NCBI RefSeq assembly: GCF_002201475.1
Contig: NZ_CP021422.1
Coordinates: forward strand, 2,728,001-2,792,000
Reading direction: 5' to 3'
Source of the DNA: Acutalibacter muris
GTDB taxonomy: Bacteria; Bacillota; Clostridia; Oscillospirales; Acutalibacteraceae
Length of the DNA stretch: 64,000 nucleotides
Below are positions 1-7,804 of this stretch, piece by piece. The notes beneath the pieces were generated by a model. It made no database searches and had not been told where the DNA came from. It worked only from the letters and a program-made list of their open reading frames with translations. A program made the translations under genes and the position numbers. Each line of letters starts with the position of its first letter. The stretch's first letter is position 1.

Positions 1-1165
1 GGTTGCAGGAGTTGCAGAGCCCCTCGCGGAAGGTGGTGGTGCCGTGGCCCGAGTGGTTCCAGCAGTGTATGGGGTCCTTGAGCCCCTCGAACTTCTCATA
101 GCCCTTACAGGTATAGGTGGTGTCCTCGGTGATTATCCCCTCCTCTATGCCCATTGACCCCGTGCACATCTTATAGACCGAGCCCGGGTAATAGAGGTCG
201 GACACCCCCTTGTTGCGCCACTGGGTGTTCAGAGCCTCCCGCCGGGCCTCCTGCCGCTCCTCACCCTCGGGCAGGGTCTCTATCTCCTTTAAAAGGTTCT
301 GGTCCAGTATGGTAAAGGGGTCGTTGGGGTCGAAGTTGGGGTGGGTGGCAAGGCCCAGTATGCCCCCGGTGTCCACGTCCATCATCACCGCCACGGCGCC
401 GTTCTGTATCTTGAACTTCTCTATGCCCTCTGCCAGGTACTTTTCAAGGACGCTCTGCACCGTCTCGTCAATGGTCAGCACCAGGTCATAGCCGTCCTGG
501 GCCTCCACTATCTGCTCATACTCAAAGGGCATATCCGTGCCGAAGGCGTTCTTTGCCGCCACAAGCCGCCCGGCGCTGCCGGAGAGCTCCTCCTCATAGT
601 AGAGCTCAAGGCCCACCAGGCCGCTGTTGTCGTCGCCGGTGAAGCCCAGAATATTTGAGGCCACCGTGCCGTAGGGGTAGTACCGCTTATAGTCGGGGAT
701 AAGGCGTATGCCGTCGCTTATCTTGTTATCCTCCATAAACTTCACTATGCGGTCCCGCACGTCGGTCTCCACCTTGCGCTCCACCACGTCGTAGTAGGAG
801 CCCGCCACCCCCGTGCGCTCATAGAGCTCCATGGCGTCCAGCTCCAGTATCTCCGAAAGGCCGTTGGCCACTATCCTTCTCAGGTTGTCGTTGTCCGCAA
901 GGTAGTGGGGCTCTAAGACCACCGTCCAGACCGAGGCGCTCTGGGCCAGGACCTTTGTGCCCGTAGCGTCGTATATGGTGCCCCGCATGGCCGGGAGCCC
1001 GGTACTTCTAAGGCTCTGCTCCAGGGCGGCGGATTTCAGCTCCTCGCCCTCTATGAGCTGCCAGTGCACAAGACTTATAGCCGCCGCGCCAAAGCCCACG
1101 ATAAGCAGGGCGTACATCAGCCCCAGCGCCTTCTTCTTTATTTTTTCTGTGGTGCCCTTTGCCAT
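1..1165 (-). CDS. Class B penicillin-binding protein (FtsI/SpoVD type), 3' end outside window
   Basis: Transpeptidase that cross-links septal or spore peptidoglycan; membrane anchored, periplasm-facing equivalent. About 388 residues are visible and the rest lies left of the window. The ATG at 1165 has a GGAGG 7 nt upstream. The order is a short basic cytoplasmic tail, one membrane segment (about residues 13-33), a PBP dimerisation domain, then the start of the transpeptidase domain. The active-site tetrad SVYK, within the context YYPGSVYK, places the nucleophile at Ser329. It follows mraZ, rsmH and ftsL in the usual dcw order, so it is FtsI or its sporulation paralogue SpoVD. The C-terminal PASTA domain that would help separate them is not in view. 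Confidence 0.9.
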   Translation of the reverse strand, partial: MAKGTTEKIKKKALGLMYALLIVGFGAAAISLVHWQLIEGEELKSAALEQSLRSTGLPAMRGTIYDATGTKVLAQSASVWTVVLEPHYLADNDNLRRIVANGLSEILELDAMELYERTGVAGSYYDVVERKVETDVRDRIVKFMEDNKISDGIRLIPDYKRYYPYGTVASNILGFTGDDNSGLVGLELYYEEELSGSAGRLVAAKNAFGTDMPFEYEQIVEAQDGYDLVLTIDETVQSVLEKYLAEGIEKFKIQNGAVAVMMDVDTGGILGLATHPNFDPNDPFTILDQNLLKEIETLPEGEERQEARREALNTQWRNKGVSDLYYPGSVYKMCTGSMGIEEGIITEDTTYTCKGYEKFEGLKDPIHCWNHSGHGTTTFREGLCNSCN

Positions 1166-1291
1166 ACGCCGCCTCCAAGTTTTTTTAGAAAAGCGAGAGC
1201 CAAGATCGGGATTGGCCCTCGTTTTGCGTTCTTCTTTATTTTTATTCGCATAGGCCGGCGCTTATGCGCGGGACTTGGCCGCAGGCCAATG

Positions 1292-1840
1292 TCAGGCGAA
1301 CAGCTCTTTAATCTGCGCCCACATTCTCTCAAACCACGAACCCCCGCCGGTCTCCTGCACCACCGTGCCCTTGTCCTGCTGGGTCACGTGCAGGTACACC
1401 ACCTGGGACGAGCTCAGCTTTCCCATGCCCAGCTCCTCCACGGCGTACTGCTCCACCTGGGCGTCGGTCATCTTCTGGGCCGCCTGCATGGTAAGCTGCA
1501 CCTCCAGGCTCTGGGCCTCCTCAAGGTCGTTTTTTGTGGCGGATATCTCCTCGTTTATCTCCGCCAGCTGCACCTCGCTCACCAGGGCCGCCGCGCTCAC
1601 CCCGCCCACAAGCAGTATCGCCAGCATACACTTCACGATGGCCGTGGTGTTGCGCCGCAGCTTTTTCCGGGTCTCCTGCTTCTCCCGCTGCCGCTCCTGC
1701 CGCCGGGGCAGCTCCACTACCTTTCTTTCCGGCTGCTCCTCTATCTGCGGCTGTTCAAGGGCGTAATCGTCTATTACCGCCCCATTGGAGCTTATATCTT
1801 CAAAATATGAAAAGTCATAGGCCTCCGCTCGGTTTGCCAT
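1292..1840 (-). CDS. ftsL: FtsL-like septum initiation protein
   Basis: Small bitopic divisome protein of 182 residues. It has a basic, Gln/Glu/Arg-rich cytoplasmic N-terminus of about 85 residues, one hydrophobic segment (about 90-112), and an extracellular heptad-like coiled coil rich in Glu, Gln and Leu. This is the FtsL/DivIC layout, although sequence identity in the family is low. I chose the ATG at 1840 because a GGGGGAG sequence lies 8 nt upstream; an in-frame start 57 nt further out has no such site. It lies between rsmH and the PBP gene, the standard ftsL position. The function is assigned from topology and synteny rather than from a conserved motif. Confidence 0.75.
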   Translation of the reverse strand: MANRAEAYDFSYFEDISSNGAVIDDYALEQPQIEEQPERKVVELPRRQERQREKQETRKKLRRNTTAIVKCMLAILLVGGVSAAALVSEVQLAEINEEISATKNDLEEAQSLEVQLTMQAAQKMTDAQVEQYAVEELGMGKLSSSQVVYLHVTQQDKGTVVQETGGGSWFERMWAQIKELFA

Positions 1841-1947
1841 TCGCTGTCTCCCCCCGCCAAATACTTTATCCTGCTCCGCCAGAGCTCCGCAAGCCAAAGT
1901 ACCGGCCTTTTTTCACTCACCCAAAAATTTTACCGTTCCAAAAGTAA

Positions 1948-2883
1948 TTACAGCTTCTCCAGGACCCTGAGTCTTGCGCTCCTGGCCCTCGGATTCTCCT
2001 CCAGCTCCTCGGTCGAGGGGGCGAGCCCCCCTTTATGCACCAGCTTCCCCCTGGGCTTTTTGCCGCATACGCACACCGGGAAGTCCGGCGGGCAGGTGCA
2101 GCCCCTGCAATATTCGGCCATCCTGCGCTTTACTATCCTGTCCTCTAAGGAATGGAAGGTTATCACCGCCAGCCGCCCCCCGGGCTCCAAAAGCTCCAGG
2201 GCTCCGTCAAGCCCCTCCGACAGCGCGTCCAATTCGCCGTTGACGGCTATCCTCAGGGCCTGGAAGGTGCGCCTTGCCGGGTGGCCCTCGGCCCGTCTCA
2301 CCGCCGCTGGCACGGACCGCTTCACTATCTCCGCCAGCTGTCCGGTGGTCTCTATGGCCCCGTGCTCCCGGGCCCTGATTATCCCCGCCGCTATCCTTCC
2401 GGCGCTCTTGTCCTCGCCGAAGCGCCATATAACGTCCCTCAGTTCCCCCTCTGAAAGGCCGTTCACCAAATCATAGGCGCTTGTCCCCTCACGGCTCATG
2501 CGCATATCCAAGGGCGCGTCGTGGTGATAGGAGAACCCACGCTCCGGCGCGTCCAGCTGATACGACGACACCCCCACGTCCAGGAGCACGCCGTGGGCCC
2601 TCTCCAGGCCGTTCTCCCGGGCAAGCTCCCCCATGCGGCGGAAATTCCCCCTTGCCGCCGTGAAATTGGGCCAATGCCCCAGCCGCTCTGTGGCGGCCTT
2701 TATAGCGTCCGGGTCCTGGTCTATCCCCAGCAGCCGGCCCGTGCCCCCAAGGGCTTCGAGTATGGCCGCCGAGTGGCCCCCGCCCCCAAGGGTGCCGTCG
2801 ATGTACCGGCCCCCGGGCCTTATATCAAGGGCCTCTATGGTCTCCCGAAAGAGGACAGGCTTATGTATGAAATCCATTGCCAT
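1948..2883 (-). CDS. rsmH: 16S rRNA m4C1402 N4-methyltransferase RsmH
   Basis: SAM-dependent methyltransferase that modifies C1402 in the ribosomal P site. At 311 residues it matches the usual length. The start HKPVLFRE, the SAM-binding GTLGGGGHS loop and the later FHSLEDR motif are diagnostic of the RsmH/MraW family. A Cys cluster near 260-275 (CRGCTCPP, CVCGKKPRG) is also usual in Firmicute members. It starts 33 nt downstream of mraZ, so the two are cotranscribed from the MraZ-controlled promoter. Two close ATGs (MAMDF) are possible; the first lies 4 nt and the second 10 nt after a GGGGG stretch. Confidence 0.96.
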   Translation of the reverse strand: MAMDFIHKPVLFRETIEALDIRPGGRYIDGTLGGGGHSAAILEALGGTGRLLGIDQDPDAIKAATERLGHWPNFTAARGNFRRMGELARENGLERAHGVLLDVGVSSYQLDAPERGFSYHHDAPLDMRMSREGTSAYDLVNGLSEGELRDVIWRFGEDKSAGRIAAGIIRAREHGAIETTGQLAEIVKRSVPAAVRRAEGHPARRTFQALRIAVNGELDALSEGLDGALELLEPGGRLAVITFHSLEDRIVKRRMAEYCRGCTCPPDFPVCVCGKKPRGKLVHKGGLAPSTEELEENPRARSARLRVLEKL

Positions 2884-2916
2884 TTGCCCCCCTCTGCGCT
2901 ATAATAAAATAATATG

Positions 2917-3336
2917 CTAGAACGTCAGAAGGTTCATAAGCTCCTCTACGTCCTCCGGGCTCTGCGCGTCGTTATAGGCCTGCCAGCGTTCTGTGTCCCA
3001 TAGCTCCGCTCTGGTGGAGGCGCCCACCAGGGTCACGTCCTTTATAAGCCCCGCGTGCTCCCGGAGCTTTTCGGGGATGAGTATTCTCCCCTGTTTGTCG
3101 GGCTCCACCTCGGCCGCCTGGCCGAAGGTCTTGCGTAAAAGCAGCTTCGCCTGCTTTGGGGGCAGCGCCTTTATCTTCTCTGTGGCTATGCCCACCTGCT
3201 CCTCGGACAGAAGGTTCAGGCACCCGTCCGTGCCTATCATGACGTAGAACCTCTCCCCCAGCTCCTCCCGAAAGCGGGACGGCACCGTTACCCGGCCCTT
3301 GGGGTCCATGCTGTGCTGATATTCACCTGTTAGCAT
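2917..3336 (-). CDS. mraZ: MraZ, transcriptional regulator of the dcw cluster
   Basis: DNA-binding ring protein that represses its own division/cell-wall operon. The 139 residues show two SpoVT/AbrB-like MraZ repeats, each with the DPKGRV or DKQGRI signature (DPKGRVTVPSRFR near the N-terminus and DKQGRILIPEKLR in the second half). It is the first gene of the cluster and is followed by rsmH. Three TGGGG direct repeats at exact 10-bp spacing lie just upstream, between the -10 box and the ATG; these are the MraZ target. The Shine-Dalgarno sequence falls inside the repeat nearest the start codon. Confidence 0.96.
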   Translation of the reverse strand: MLTGEYQHSMDPKGRVTVPSRFREELGERFYVMIGTDGCLNLLSEEQVGIATEKIKALPPKQAKLLLRKTFGQAAEVEPDKQGRILIPEKLREHAGLIKDVTLVGASTRAELWDTERWQAYNDAQSPEDVEELMNLLTF

Positions 3337-3343
3337 GGTCTTT

Positions 3344-3373
3344 CACCCCACTTTGCCCCACTTTACCCCACTT
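3344..3373 (-). promoter_or_regulatory. Three MraZ-binding repeats
   Basis: On the minus strand AGTGGGG occurs three times at exact 10-bp steps (plus-strand CCCCACTT copies). It sits between the -10 box and the mraZ start. Direct TGGG-type boxes at 10-bp spacing are the known MraZ operator arrangement. The copy nearest the gene also supplies the Shine-Dalgarno sequence. Confidence 0.85.
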
Positions 3374-3384
3374 AGCTGCTTTTC

Positions 3385-3413
3385 ATTATACCCTAATCCC
3401 CCCTCAAATGCAA
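3385..3413 (-). promoter_or_regulatory. Sigma-A promoter of mraZ-rsmH-ftsL-PBP
   Basis: Minus strand: TTGCAT (3408-3413), 17-bp spacer, TATAAT (3385-3390). Located 49 nt upstream of the mraZ ATG and immediately upstream of the MraZ boxes. Confidence 0.85.
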
Positions 3414-3580
3414 CCGCAAAATCTTGTTTCCCCCCGAGAAACCAAAACTTAGAACGTATCTTCGACCCTATATTGTGGGAACAAAAATTCCCCTTGCACC
3501 ATTTGGCAAGGGGAAAATTATCATTACTCTTTATTTGGCTACAGTGTACAAAATACCCGGCTTACATTTGTGAGGATTCT

Positions 3581-3604
3581 ATGACTTCACGTTCGTGAAG
3601 TCAT
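3581..3604. repeat. Near-perfect palindrome with phased GTGAAG repeats
   Basis: ATGACTTCAC and GTGAAGTCAT form a 10-bp stem around a 4-nt GTTC loop. GTGAAG recurs at 3595, 3615 and 3635, exactly 20 bp apart, running into the 3' end of the neighbouring coiled-coil gene. No T-tract follows on either strand, so it is not a normal terminator. The remainder of 3414-3626 shows nothing else recognisable. Confidence 0.6.
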
Positions 3605-3626
3605 GTTCGCCTCCGTGAAGTTCTGC

Positions 3627-4106
3627 TCACATCTGTGAAGACCTCTGGGAGTTCTTGATGTTCTGCCTGGTCTTGCGAAGCTCCGTGAGGCTCTCGGAGA
3701 TGGACTCGTCCGTGCGGCGCATGATGTCCTCTACATACTCGTTGCAGGCCTTCTTGGTCTCCCGGGCCTGGGCCTGGGCCTGGGTGAGTATCTCGTTGGC
3801 CCGCTGCTGGGCCTTGAGGACCACCTCCTCCTGGCTGACCAGGGCCTTGGCCCGCTCCTCGGCGGCCTGTAGGATGCTGTCGCCCTCTCGCTTTGCCTCG
3901 TTGATTATCTGGCCGTGGTCCGCCACGATGGTCTTCGCCTGGTTTATCTCCTCGGGGAAAACGTCCCGGATATCGTCAAGGATAGCCCGTATCTCCTCGC
4001 TGTCCACCAGCACCTTGCCGGAGGAAAGGGGCATCTTCCACCCCTTGTCCAGCACGTCGTACATCTCGTCTATCAGGTCTTCAATGGTAGCTTGATTGTT
4101 GCTCAT
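3627..4106 (-). CDS. Coiled-coil protein, ATP-synthase subunit B/DivIVA-like, function unknown
   Basis: 159 residues without a membrane segment. An N-terminal part (about 1-60) with a short conserved-looking LIDEMYDVLDKGWKMP stretch is followed by a long, highly charged helix rich in Ala, Glu, Gln and Arg (about 60-150) predicted to form a coiled coil. Such proteins are often labelled H+-ATPase subunit H or DivIVA-domain proteins in clostridia, but I see no motif that fixes a function. It starts 26 nt after coaD on the same strand and is likely the last gene of rsmD-coaD-this. Its final codons and stop lie in the 20-bp phased repeat described separately. Confidence 0.7.
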   Translation of the reverse strand: MSNNQATIEDLIDEMYDVLDKGWKMPLSSGKVLVDSEEIRAILDDIRDVFPEEINQAKTIVADHGQIINEAKREGDSILQAAEERAKALVSQEEVVLKAQQRANEILTQAQAQARETKKACNEYVEDIMRRTDESISESLTELRKTRQNIKNSQRSSQM

Positions 4107-4132
4107 TTTATCCGTTTCCTTTCCCTATGGCT

Positions 4133-4633
4133 TTATTCCGCGCAGAGCCGCTCCCTTATAGTCTCAAGAATGCACCCGGGCACAAAGTGGGAGATGTCCC
4201 CCCCAAAGCCCGCCACCTGCTTTACCATGGAGGAGCTTAAAAACATATGCTCCGCGCTGGTAGAGAGGAACATGGTCTCTAAAGAGGGGTTCAGCTTCTT
4301 GTTTGTCAGGGCCTGCTGGAACTCGTACTCGAAGTCCGTTAAAGCCCTCAGACCCTTTACCACCACCGCGGCCCCCCGGTCCCTGGCGTAGTCGGCCAAA
4401 AGGCCCTCCACCCGGTCGCACTCCACGTTTAAAAGCCCCGCCGTTTCACAGACCCGCCGGAGCATCTCCAGCCGCTCCTCTACGGTGAAGCTGTACCGCT
4501 TGTCCGGGTTCACGGGCACCGCCACGATTATCCTGTCGAATATCTTGCTTGCCCGGCTTATTATGTCCAGATGGCCCAGGGTCACCGGGTCAAAGCTGCC
4601 CGGGCAGATGGCCGTGGTCATGTGTTCAGTCAT
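4133..4633 (-). CDS. coaD: Pantetheine-phosphate adenylyltransferase CoaD
   Basis: Penultimate step of coenzyme A synthesis: transfers AMP from ATP to 4'-phosphopantetheine. 166 residues, normal length. The nucleotidyltransferase motif GSFDPVTLGH (HIGH-like, TxGH) is near the N-terminus, and the C-terminal part carries the STSAEHMFLSSSMVKQ signature with the ISSxxVR-like region. The ATG at 4633 lies inside the end of rsmD (8-nt overlap) with GAGGAG 7 nt upstream, so translation is coupled. A second in-frame ATG four codons later is less well placed. Confidence 0.96.
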   Translation of the reverse strand: MTEHMTTAICPGSFDPVTLGHLDIISRASKIFDRIIVAVPVNPDKRYSFTVEERLEMLRRVCETAGLLNVECDRVEGLLADYARDRGAAVVVKGLRALTDFEYEFQQALTNKKLNPSLETMFLSTSAEHMFLSSSMVKQVAGFGGDISHFVPGCILETIRERLCAE

Positions 4634-5231
4634 TGGCTGGCTCCTCGCTCTGTGATTTTCTCCGGGCCCCCGGGGCCTCGTCTGCGTCCTCCTGCTCCCC
4701 GGCCCTATACGCTGTCACGGACGTTTTGCCATAGCGATAGACCTTGCGCTTTTCAAAATCCCCCGCCCTTTCGGGCAGAACCTCCCTGCTGCCATGCTCG
4801 CAGAGTATCACGCCCCCAGGGGCCATCCGCACCGACACAAGCTCCAGCGCCCGCTCCATGAGCCCCTCCCTATAGGGCGGGTCCAGGAAGGCGATATCAA
4901 AGGTCTCCCGCCCGGCCCGGAGATACCCGGCGAAGTCCGCGCCAACCACCCGGGCGCGGTCCTTAAAGCCCGCGGCGGCGAGGTTCTTTTCTATCACCCT
5001 TACGGCCTCCCGGCTGCTGTCCACAAAGACGGCCTCCCTCGCCCCGCGGCTCAGGGCCTCCAGCCCCATCTGCCCGCTCCCGGCGAACAGGTCCAGGAAC
5101 CTGCGGCCCTCTATATTAAACTGCAATATATTAAAGACCGACTCTTTCACCATGTTCGTCGTGGGCCGCACCTCTGTCCCCGCCGGGGACAGCAGCGCCT
5201 TGCCCCGGCGCTCTCCTGCTATGATTCTCAT
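4626..5231 (-). CDS. rsmD: 16S rRNA m2G966 N2-methyltransferase RsmD
   Basis: 201-residue SAM-dependent methyltransferase of the small ribosomal subunit. It starts MRIIAGERRGK and contains RPTTNMVKESVFNIL, the SAM loop DLFAGSGQMGLEAL and the catalytic DPPY motif, all typical of RsmD. rsmD followed by coaD is a common Firmicute pair. The C-terminal tail (about 180-201) is acidic and poorly conserved, and its end encodes the coaD start region. A promoter lies at the 3' end of uvrC and a dispersed double-hairpin repeat lies in the leader. Confidence 0.95.
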   Translation of the reverse strand: MRIIAGERRGKALLSPAGTEVRPTTNMVKESVFNILQFNIEGRRFLDLFAGSGQMGLEALSRGAREAVFVDSSREAVRVIEKNLAAAGFKDRARVVGADFAGYLRAGRETFDIAFLDPPYREGLMERALELVSVRMAPGGVILCEHGSREVLPERAGDFEKRKVYRYGKTSVTAYRAGEQEDADEAPGARRKSQSEEPAND

Positions 5232-5240
5232 ACATTCTCC

Positions 5241-5310
5241 CTAAGGTCGCGGGACTCTGTACCACGACCTGCAACCTTTGAAAAGGTGGACGAAACTTTT
5301 ACCTATACTT
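5241..5310 (-). repeat. Dispersed double-hairpin repeat, copy 1
   Basis: Degenerate member of an intergenic family: a GC-rich arm, then CAACCTTTGAAAAGGTGG, then GACGAAACTTTTACC. Related copies lie near 9047, 11279, 36563, 48846 and, in divergent form, 57739. It sits in the untranslated leader of rsmD. Confidence 0.55.
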
Positions 5311-5314
5311 TGTT

Positions 5315-5343
5315 ATTATGCCATTTTTCTTAACGGTTGTCAA
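5315..5343 (-). promoter_or_regulatory. Promoter for rsmD-coaD inside the uvrC 3' end
   Basis: Minus strand TTGACA (5338-5343), 17-bp spacer, CATAAT (5315-5320). The -35 hexamer contains the uvrC stop codon. Confidence 0.7.
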
Positions 5344-7208
5344 CTATTTTCCCCATGAAAATAGTCAAAAACCCTCTTCGCCGCCGGTTTCGTCATCCCC
5401 GGAGCCCGCTCCAGCTCCGAAAGCTCCGCCTCCCCCACTGCCGCCACGGTCTTGAAGTGCTTTAAAAGGGCCTTTGCCCTCTGGGGCCCCACCCCCTCAA
5501 TGGACAAAAGGGTGCTGGAGATGGCGGACTTTTTTCTCTGCTGCCTATGGTAGCCGATGGCAAACCTGTGCACCTCGTCCTGTATTGTGGAGAGCAGCGT
5601 AAAGGCCTTGCGCGTGGAGGTGATGGAGATCTCCCCCCCGGACACGGCTATGGCCCGGGTGCGGTGCTTGTCGTCCTTCACAAGGCCGTACAGGGGCACG
5701 GACAGCCCCATTCCGTCCAGCACAGGCTGTACGGCGTTCACGTGGCCCCTTCCGCCGTCCAAAAGTATCAGGTCCGGCATACGCCCGAAGCCGGTGTTAT
5801 CCCCCTCCCGCTGCTTCTCCCGGTACTCGGAAAACCGCCGGGCTATGACCTCCCGCATGGAGCCGTAGTCGTCCTGGCCCTCCACGGTCTTTATCTTAAA
5901 GCGGCGGTACGCGGCCTTCAGCGGCCGGCCGTTCTCAAAGACCACCATTCCCGCCACGTTCTCGCCCCCCTGGAGGTTCGAGATATCGTAGCATTCGATA
6001 TAAGCCGGGGCCTTCTCAAGGCCAAGCAGGCGCCGAAGCTCGTCCAGAGCCGAGGCGTCCCTTCCGCTTAGGCCCGACTGCTGGGCCAGGTATTCGGCGG
6101 CGTTGCTGTGGCACATCTCCACCAGCTGCTTCTGGCTGCCCTTCTGGGGCACGTTTATGCGCACGGTTTTCCCACGCTTCATCTTTGCGGAATATAGGTC
6201 CGTCAGCCACCGGGCTATAAGCTCCTGGCCGTCACAGGGGCCGTCCAGGGTCACCACCGGGGGTATGCGGTCCCTTATCCCGTAATACTGCCGCAGAAAC
6301 TCAGAGCGGACCTCGGGGTCGCTGCCGGTGCCCTGGGTTATGAAGCTCTCCCGGTCGGTGAGCTTGCCGCCGGTGAAACGGAACACCTCGAAGGCAGTCC
6401 GGCTCTCCCCCTGGGCAAGAGCTATCACGTCCTGCTCCGGCACCCGGCTCTCCACCACCTTCTGCCGGTCCCGGAGCTTCTGTAGGGCGTTTATCCTGTC
6501 CCGAAGCCGGGCCGCCAGCTCGAAGTCCAAATCCTCGGCGGCCTGCTCCATGCGCTTTGTCAATTCCCTTATAGAGGTGCCGCTGCCGCCCTTTACAAAG
6601 TCCAGTGCCTGCTGAAAGGCCTCGATATAGTCCTCTCCTCTGATCCTTCCCCGGCACGGGGCGCAGCACTGGTCGATGTAGAAGTTGAGACAGGGCCGGG
6701 ACTTGCCCATATCCCTTGGAAACTTCTTGTTGCAGTCGGGCAGCTTGAAGATCTTCCGGGCGGCGTCCACTGTCTCCCTTATGGACCAGTAGCTGAGATA
6801 TGGTCCGATATACTTCGCCCCGTCGTCCTCCTTCTGCAAGACCGCCGAGAGCCTGGGCCACTCCCCGCCGCTGACCCTTATATAGCAGTAGCCCTTGTCG
6901 TCCTTCAATAGTATATTATACTTCGGCTGGTGCTGCTTTATAAGGCTGCTCTCAAGAACAAGGGCCTCGAATTCGCTGTCGGTCAGAATATACTCGAAGT
7001 AGTCCACGTTCGACACCATCTGGCGCACCTTTGCGTCGTGGTTCTTCTCAGAGCCGAAATACTGGCTCACCCGGTTTTTAAGGGCCTTTGCCTTTCCAAT
7101 ATATATTATCTCCCCGGACTTATCGTGCATGATATACACCCCGGGGGTCAGGGGCAGCTGCAGGGCCTTCGCCCTGAGCTCCCTGCGCTTTTCCTCTCTC
7201 TCGTCCAC
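5340..7208 (-). CDS. uvrC: Excinuclease ABC subunit C
   Basis: Nuclease subunit that makes both incisions in nucleotide excision repair. About 622 residues: an N-terminal GIY-YIG domain (PGVYIMHDKSGEIIYIGKAKALKNRV), a Cys-containing segment (CLNFYIDQCCAPC), a UVR motif that binds UvrB (about 200-235), an RNase H-like domain (LLDGGRGHVNA) and C-terminal helix-hairpin-helix motifs (IEGVGPQRAKALLKHF). I place the start at the GTG at 7208 because GGGAGGG is 7 nt upstream; the longer frame opening at 7226 would need a TTG without a site. It stands alone after the ptsH terminator. Confidence 0.96.
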   Translation of the reverse strand: MDEREEKRRELRAKALQLPLTPGVYIMHDKSGEIIYIGKAKALKNRVSQYFGSEKNHDAKVRQMVSNVDYFEYILTDSEFEALVLESSLIKQHQPKYNILLKDDKGYCYIRVSGGEWPRLSAVLQKEDDGAKYIGPYLSYWSIRETVDAARKIFKLPDCNKKFPRDMGKSRPCLNFYIDQCCAPCRGRIRGEDYIEAFQQALDFVKGGSGTSIRELTKRMEQAAEDLDFELAARLRDRINALQKLRDRQKVVESRVPEQDVIALAQGESRTAFEVFRFTGGKLTDRESFITQGTGSDPEVRSEFLRQYYGIRDRIPPVVTLDGPCDGQELIARWLTDLYSAKMKRGKTVRINVPQKGSQKQLVEMCHSNAAEYLAQQSGLSGRDASALDELRRLLGLEKAPAYIECYDISNLQGGENVAGMVVFENGRPLKAAYRRFKIKTVEGQDDYGSMREVIARRFSEYREKQREGDNTGFGRMPDLILLDGGRGHVNAVQPVLDGMGLSVPLYGLVKDDKHRTRAIAVSGGEISITSTRKAFTLLSTIQDEVHRFAIGYHRQQRKKSAISSTLLSIEGVGPQRAKALLKHFKTVAAVGEAELSELERAPGMTKPAAKRVFDYFHGENS

Positions 7209-7227
7209 GGATGTCCCTCCCCGCAAG

Positions 7228-7254
7228 AAAAAAGCACCGCAAAACTGCGGTGCC
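7228..7254 (-). terminator. Intrinsic terminator of ptsH
   Basis: On the minus strand GCACCGCA and TGCGGTGC pair around a 4-nt loop, followed by TTTTTT. It lies between the ptsH stop and uvrC. Confidence 0.9.
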
Positions 7255-7270
7255 CTAAAAACTGACAGCC

Positions 7271-7540
7271 TTACTCAGCGAACCCGGAATTCACCAGGGC
7301 CACCAGCGCGTCGACGGCCTCCTGCTCGTCGGCGCCGTCGGCGATGATGCGGATGGTCACGCCGCCCACGATACCCAGGCTCAATACGCCCAAAAGGGAC
7401 TTGGCGTTTACCCTGCGCTCCTCTTTCTCTACCCAGATAGAAGACTTGAACTCATTAGCCTTCTGGATAAAGAAAGTAGCGGGGCGGGCGTGCAGACCGA
7501 CCTGATTCTGAACCAGAACTTCCTTTGCGCACATGTACAT
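7271..7540 (-). CDS. ptsH: Phosphocarrier protein HPr
   Basis: General PTS phosphocarrier: takes phosphate from enzyme I on His15 and passes it to sugar-specific EIIA; also a carbon-catabolite signal when Ser46 is phosphorylated. 89 residues. The active-site motif GLHARPA is intact, and the NAKSLLGVLSLG segment carries the regulatory serine, so this is HPr and not Crh-like. ATG at 7540 follows GGAG at a good distance; a second ATG is two codons in. It is monocistronic: own promoter, leader of about 140 nt, own terminator. No ptsI is adjacent in the window. Confidence 0.95.
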   Translation of the reverse strand: MYMCAKEVLVQNQVGLHARPATFFIQKANEFKSSIWVEKEERRVNAKSLLGVLSLGIVGGVTIRIIADGADEQEAVDALVALVNSGFAE

Positions 7541-7683
7541 TCACTCTCCTACAGAATTTTGAAATTGGACCCCAAAGATACTTGTTTTACTGCGCTCGTG
7601 CCTTTTACGCGGCTTCCTTCTGCGCTTTGGACTTCGCGTCTGTCTCTGTAAAGCCAGCCCCGAAGCCCCTAAAAACTACGCTA

Positions 7684-7712
7684 ATTATACCCACATTTTG
7701 TCCCGCAGTCAA
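7684..7712 (-). promoter_or_regulatory. Promoter of ptsH
   Basis: Minus strand TTGACT (7707-7712), 17-bp spacer, TATAAT (7684-7689). It implies a leader of about 135 nt before ptsH, with several GC-rich complementary segments and no riboswitch I recognise. Confidence 0.85.
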
Positions 7713-7804
7713 CAAGTTTTCCGCATTTTTGGGCAGTTGACCAAGGAAAAATTTATATTCAACCTCTGAGTGTACAGTTTGAACAAACTTTTTGAAACTT
7801 TTTT

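Noticed and set aside
1166..1291. Hairpin-rich gap between ftsL and the PBP gene as another copy of the dispersed repeat
   Set aside because: It has TTGGCC-type hairpins but lacks both the GGGGC-GCCCC hairpin and the GACGAAACTTT tail that define the family.
3581..3604. Palindrome as a terminator of the coiled-coil gene
   Set aside because: No T-tract follows on either strand.
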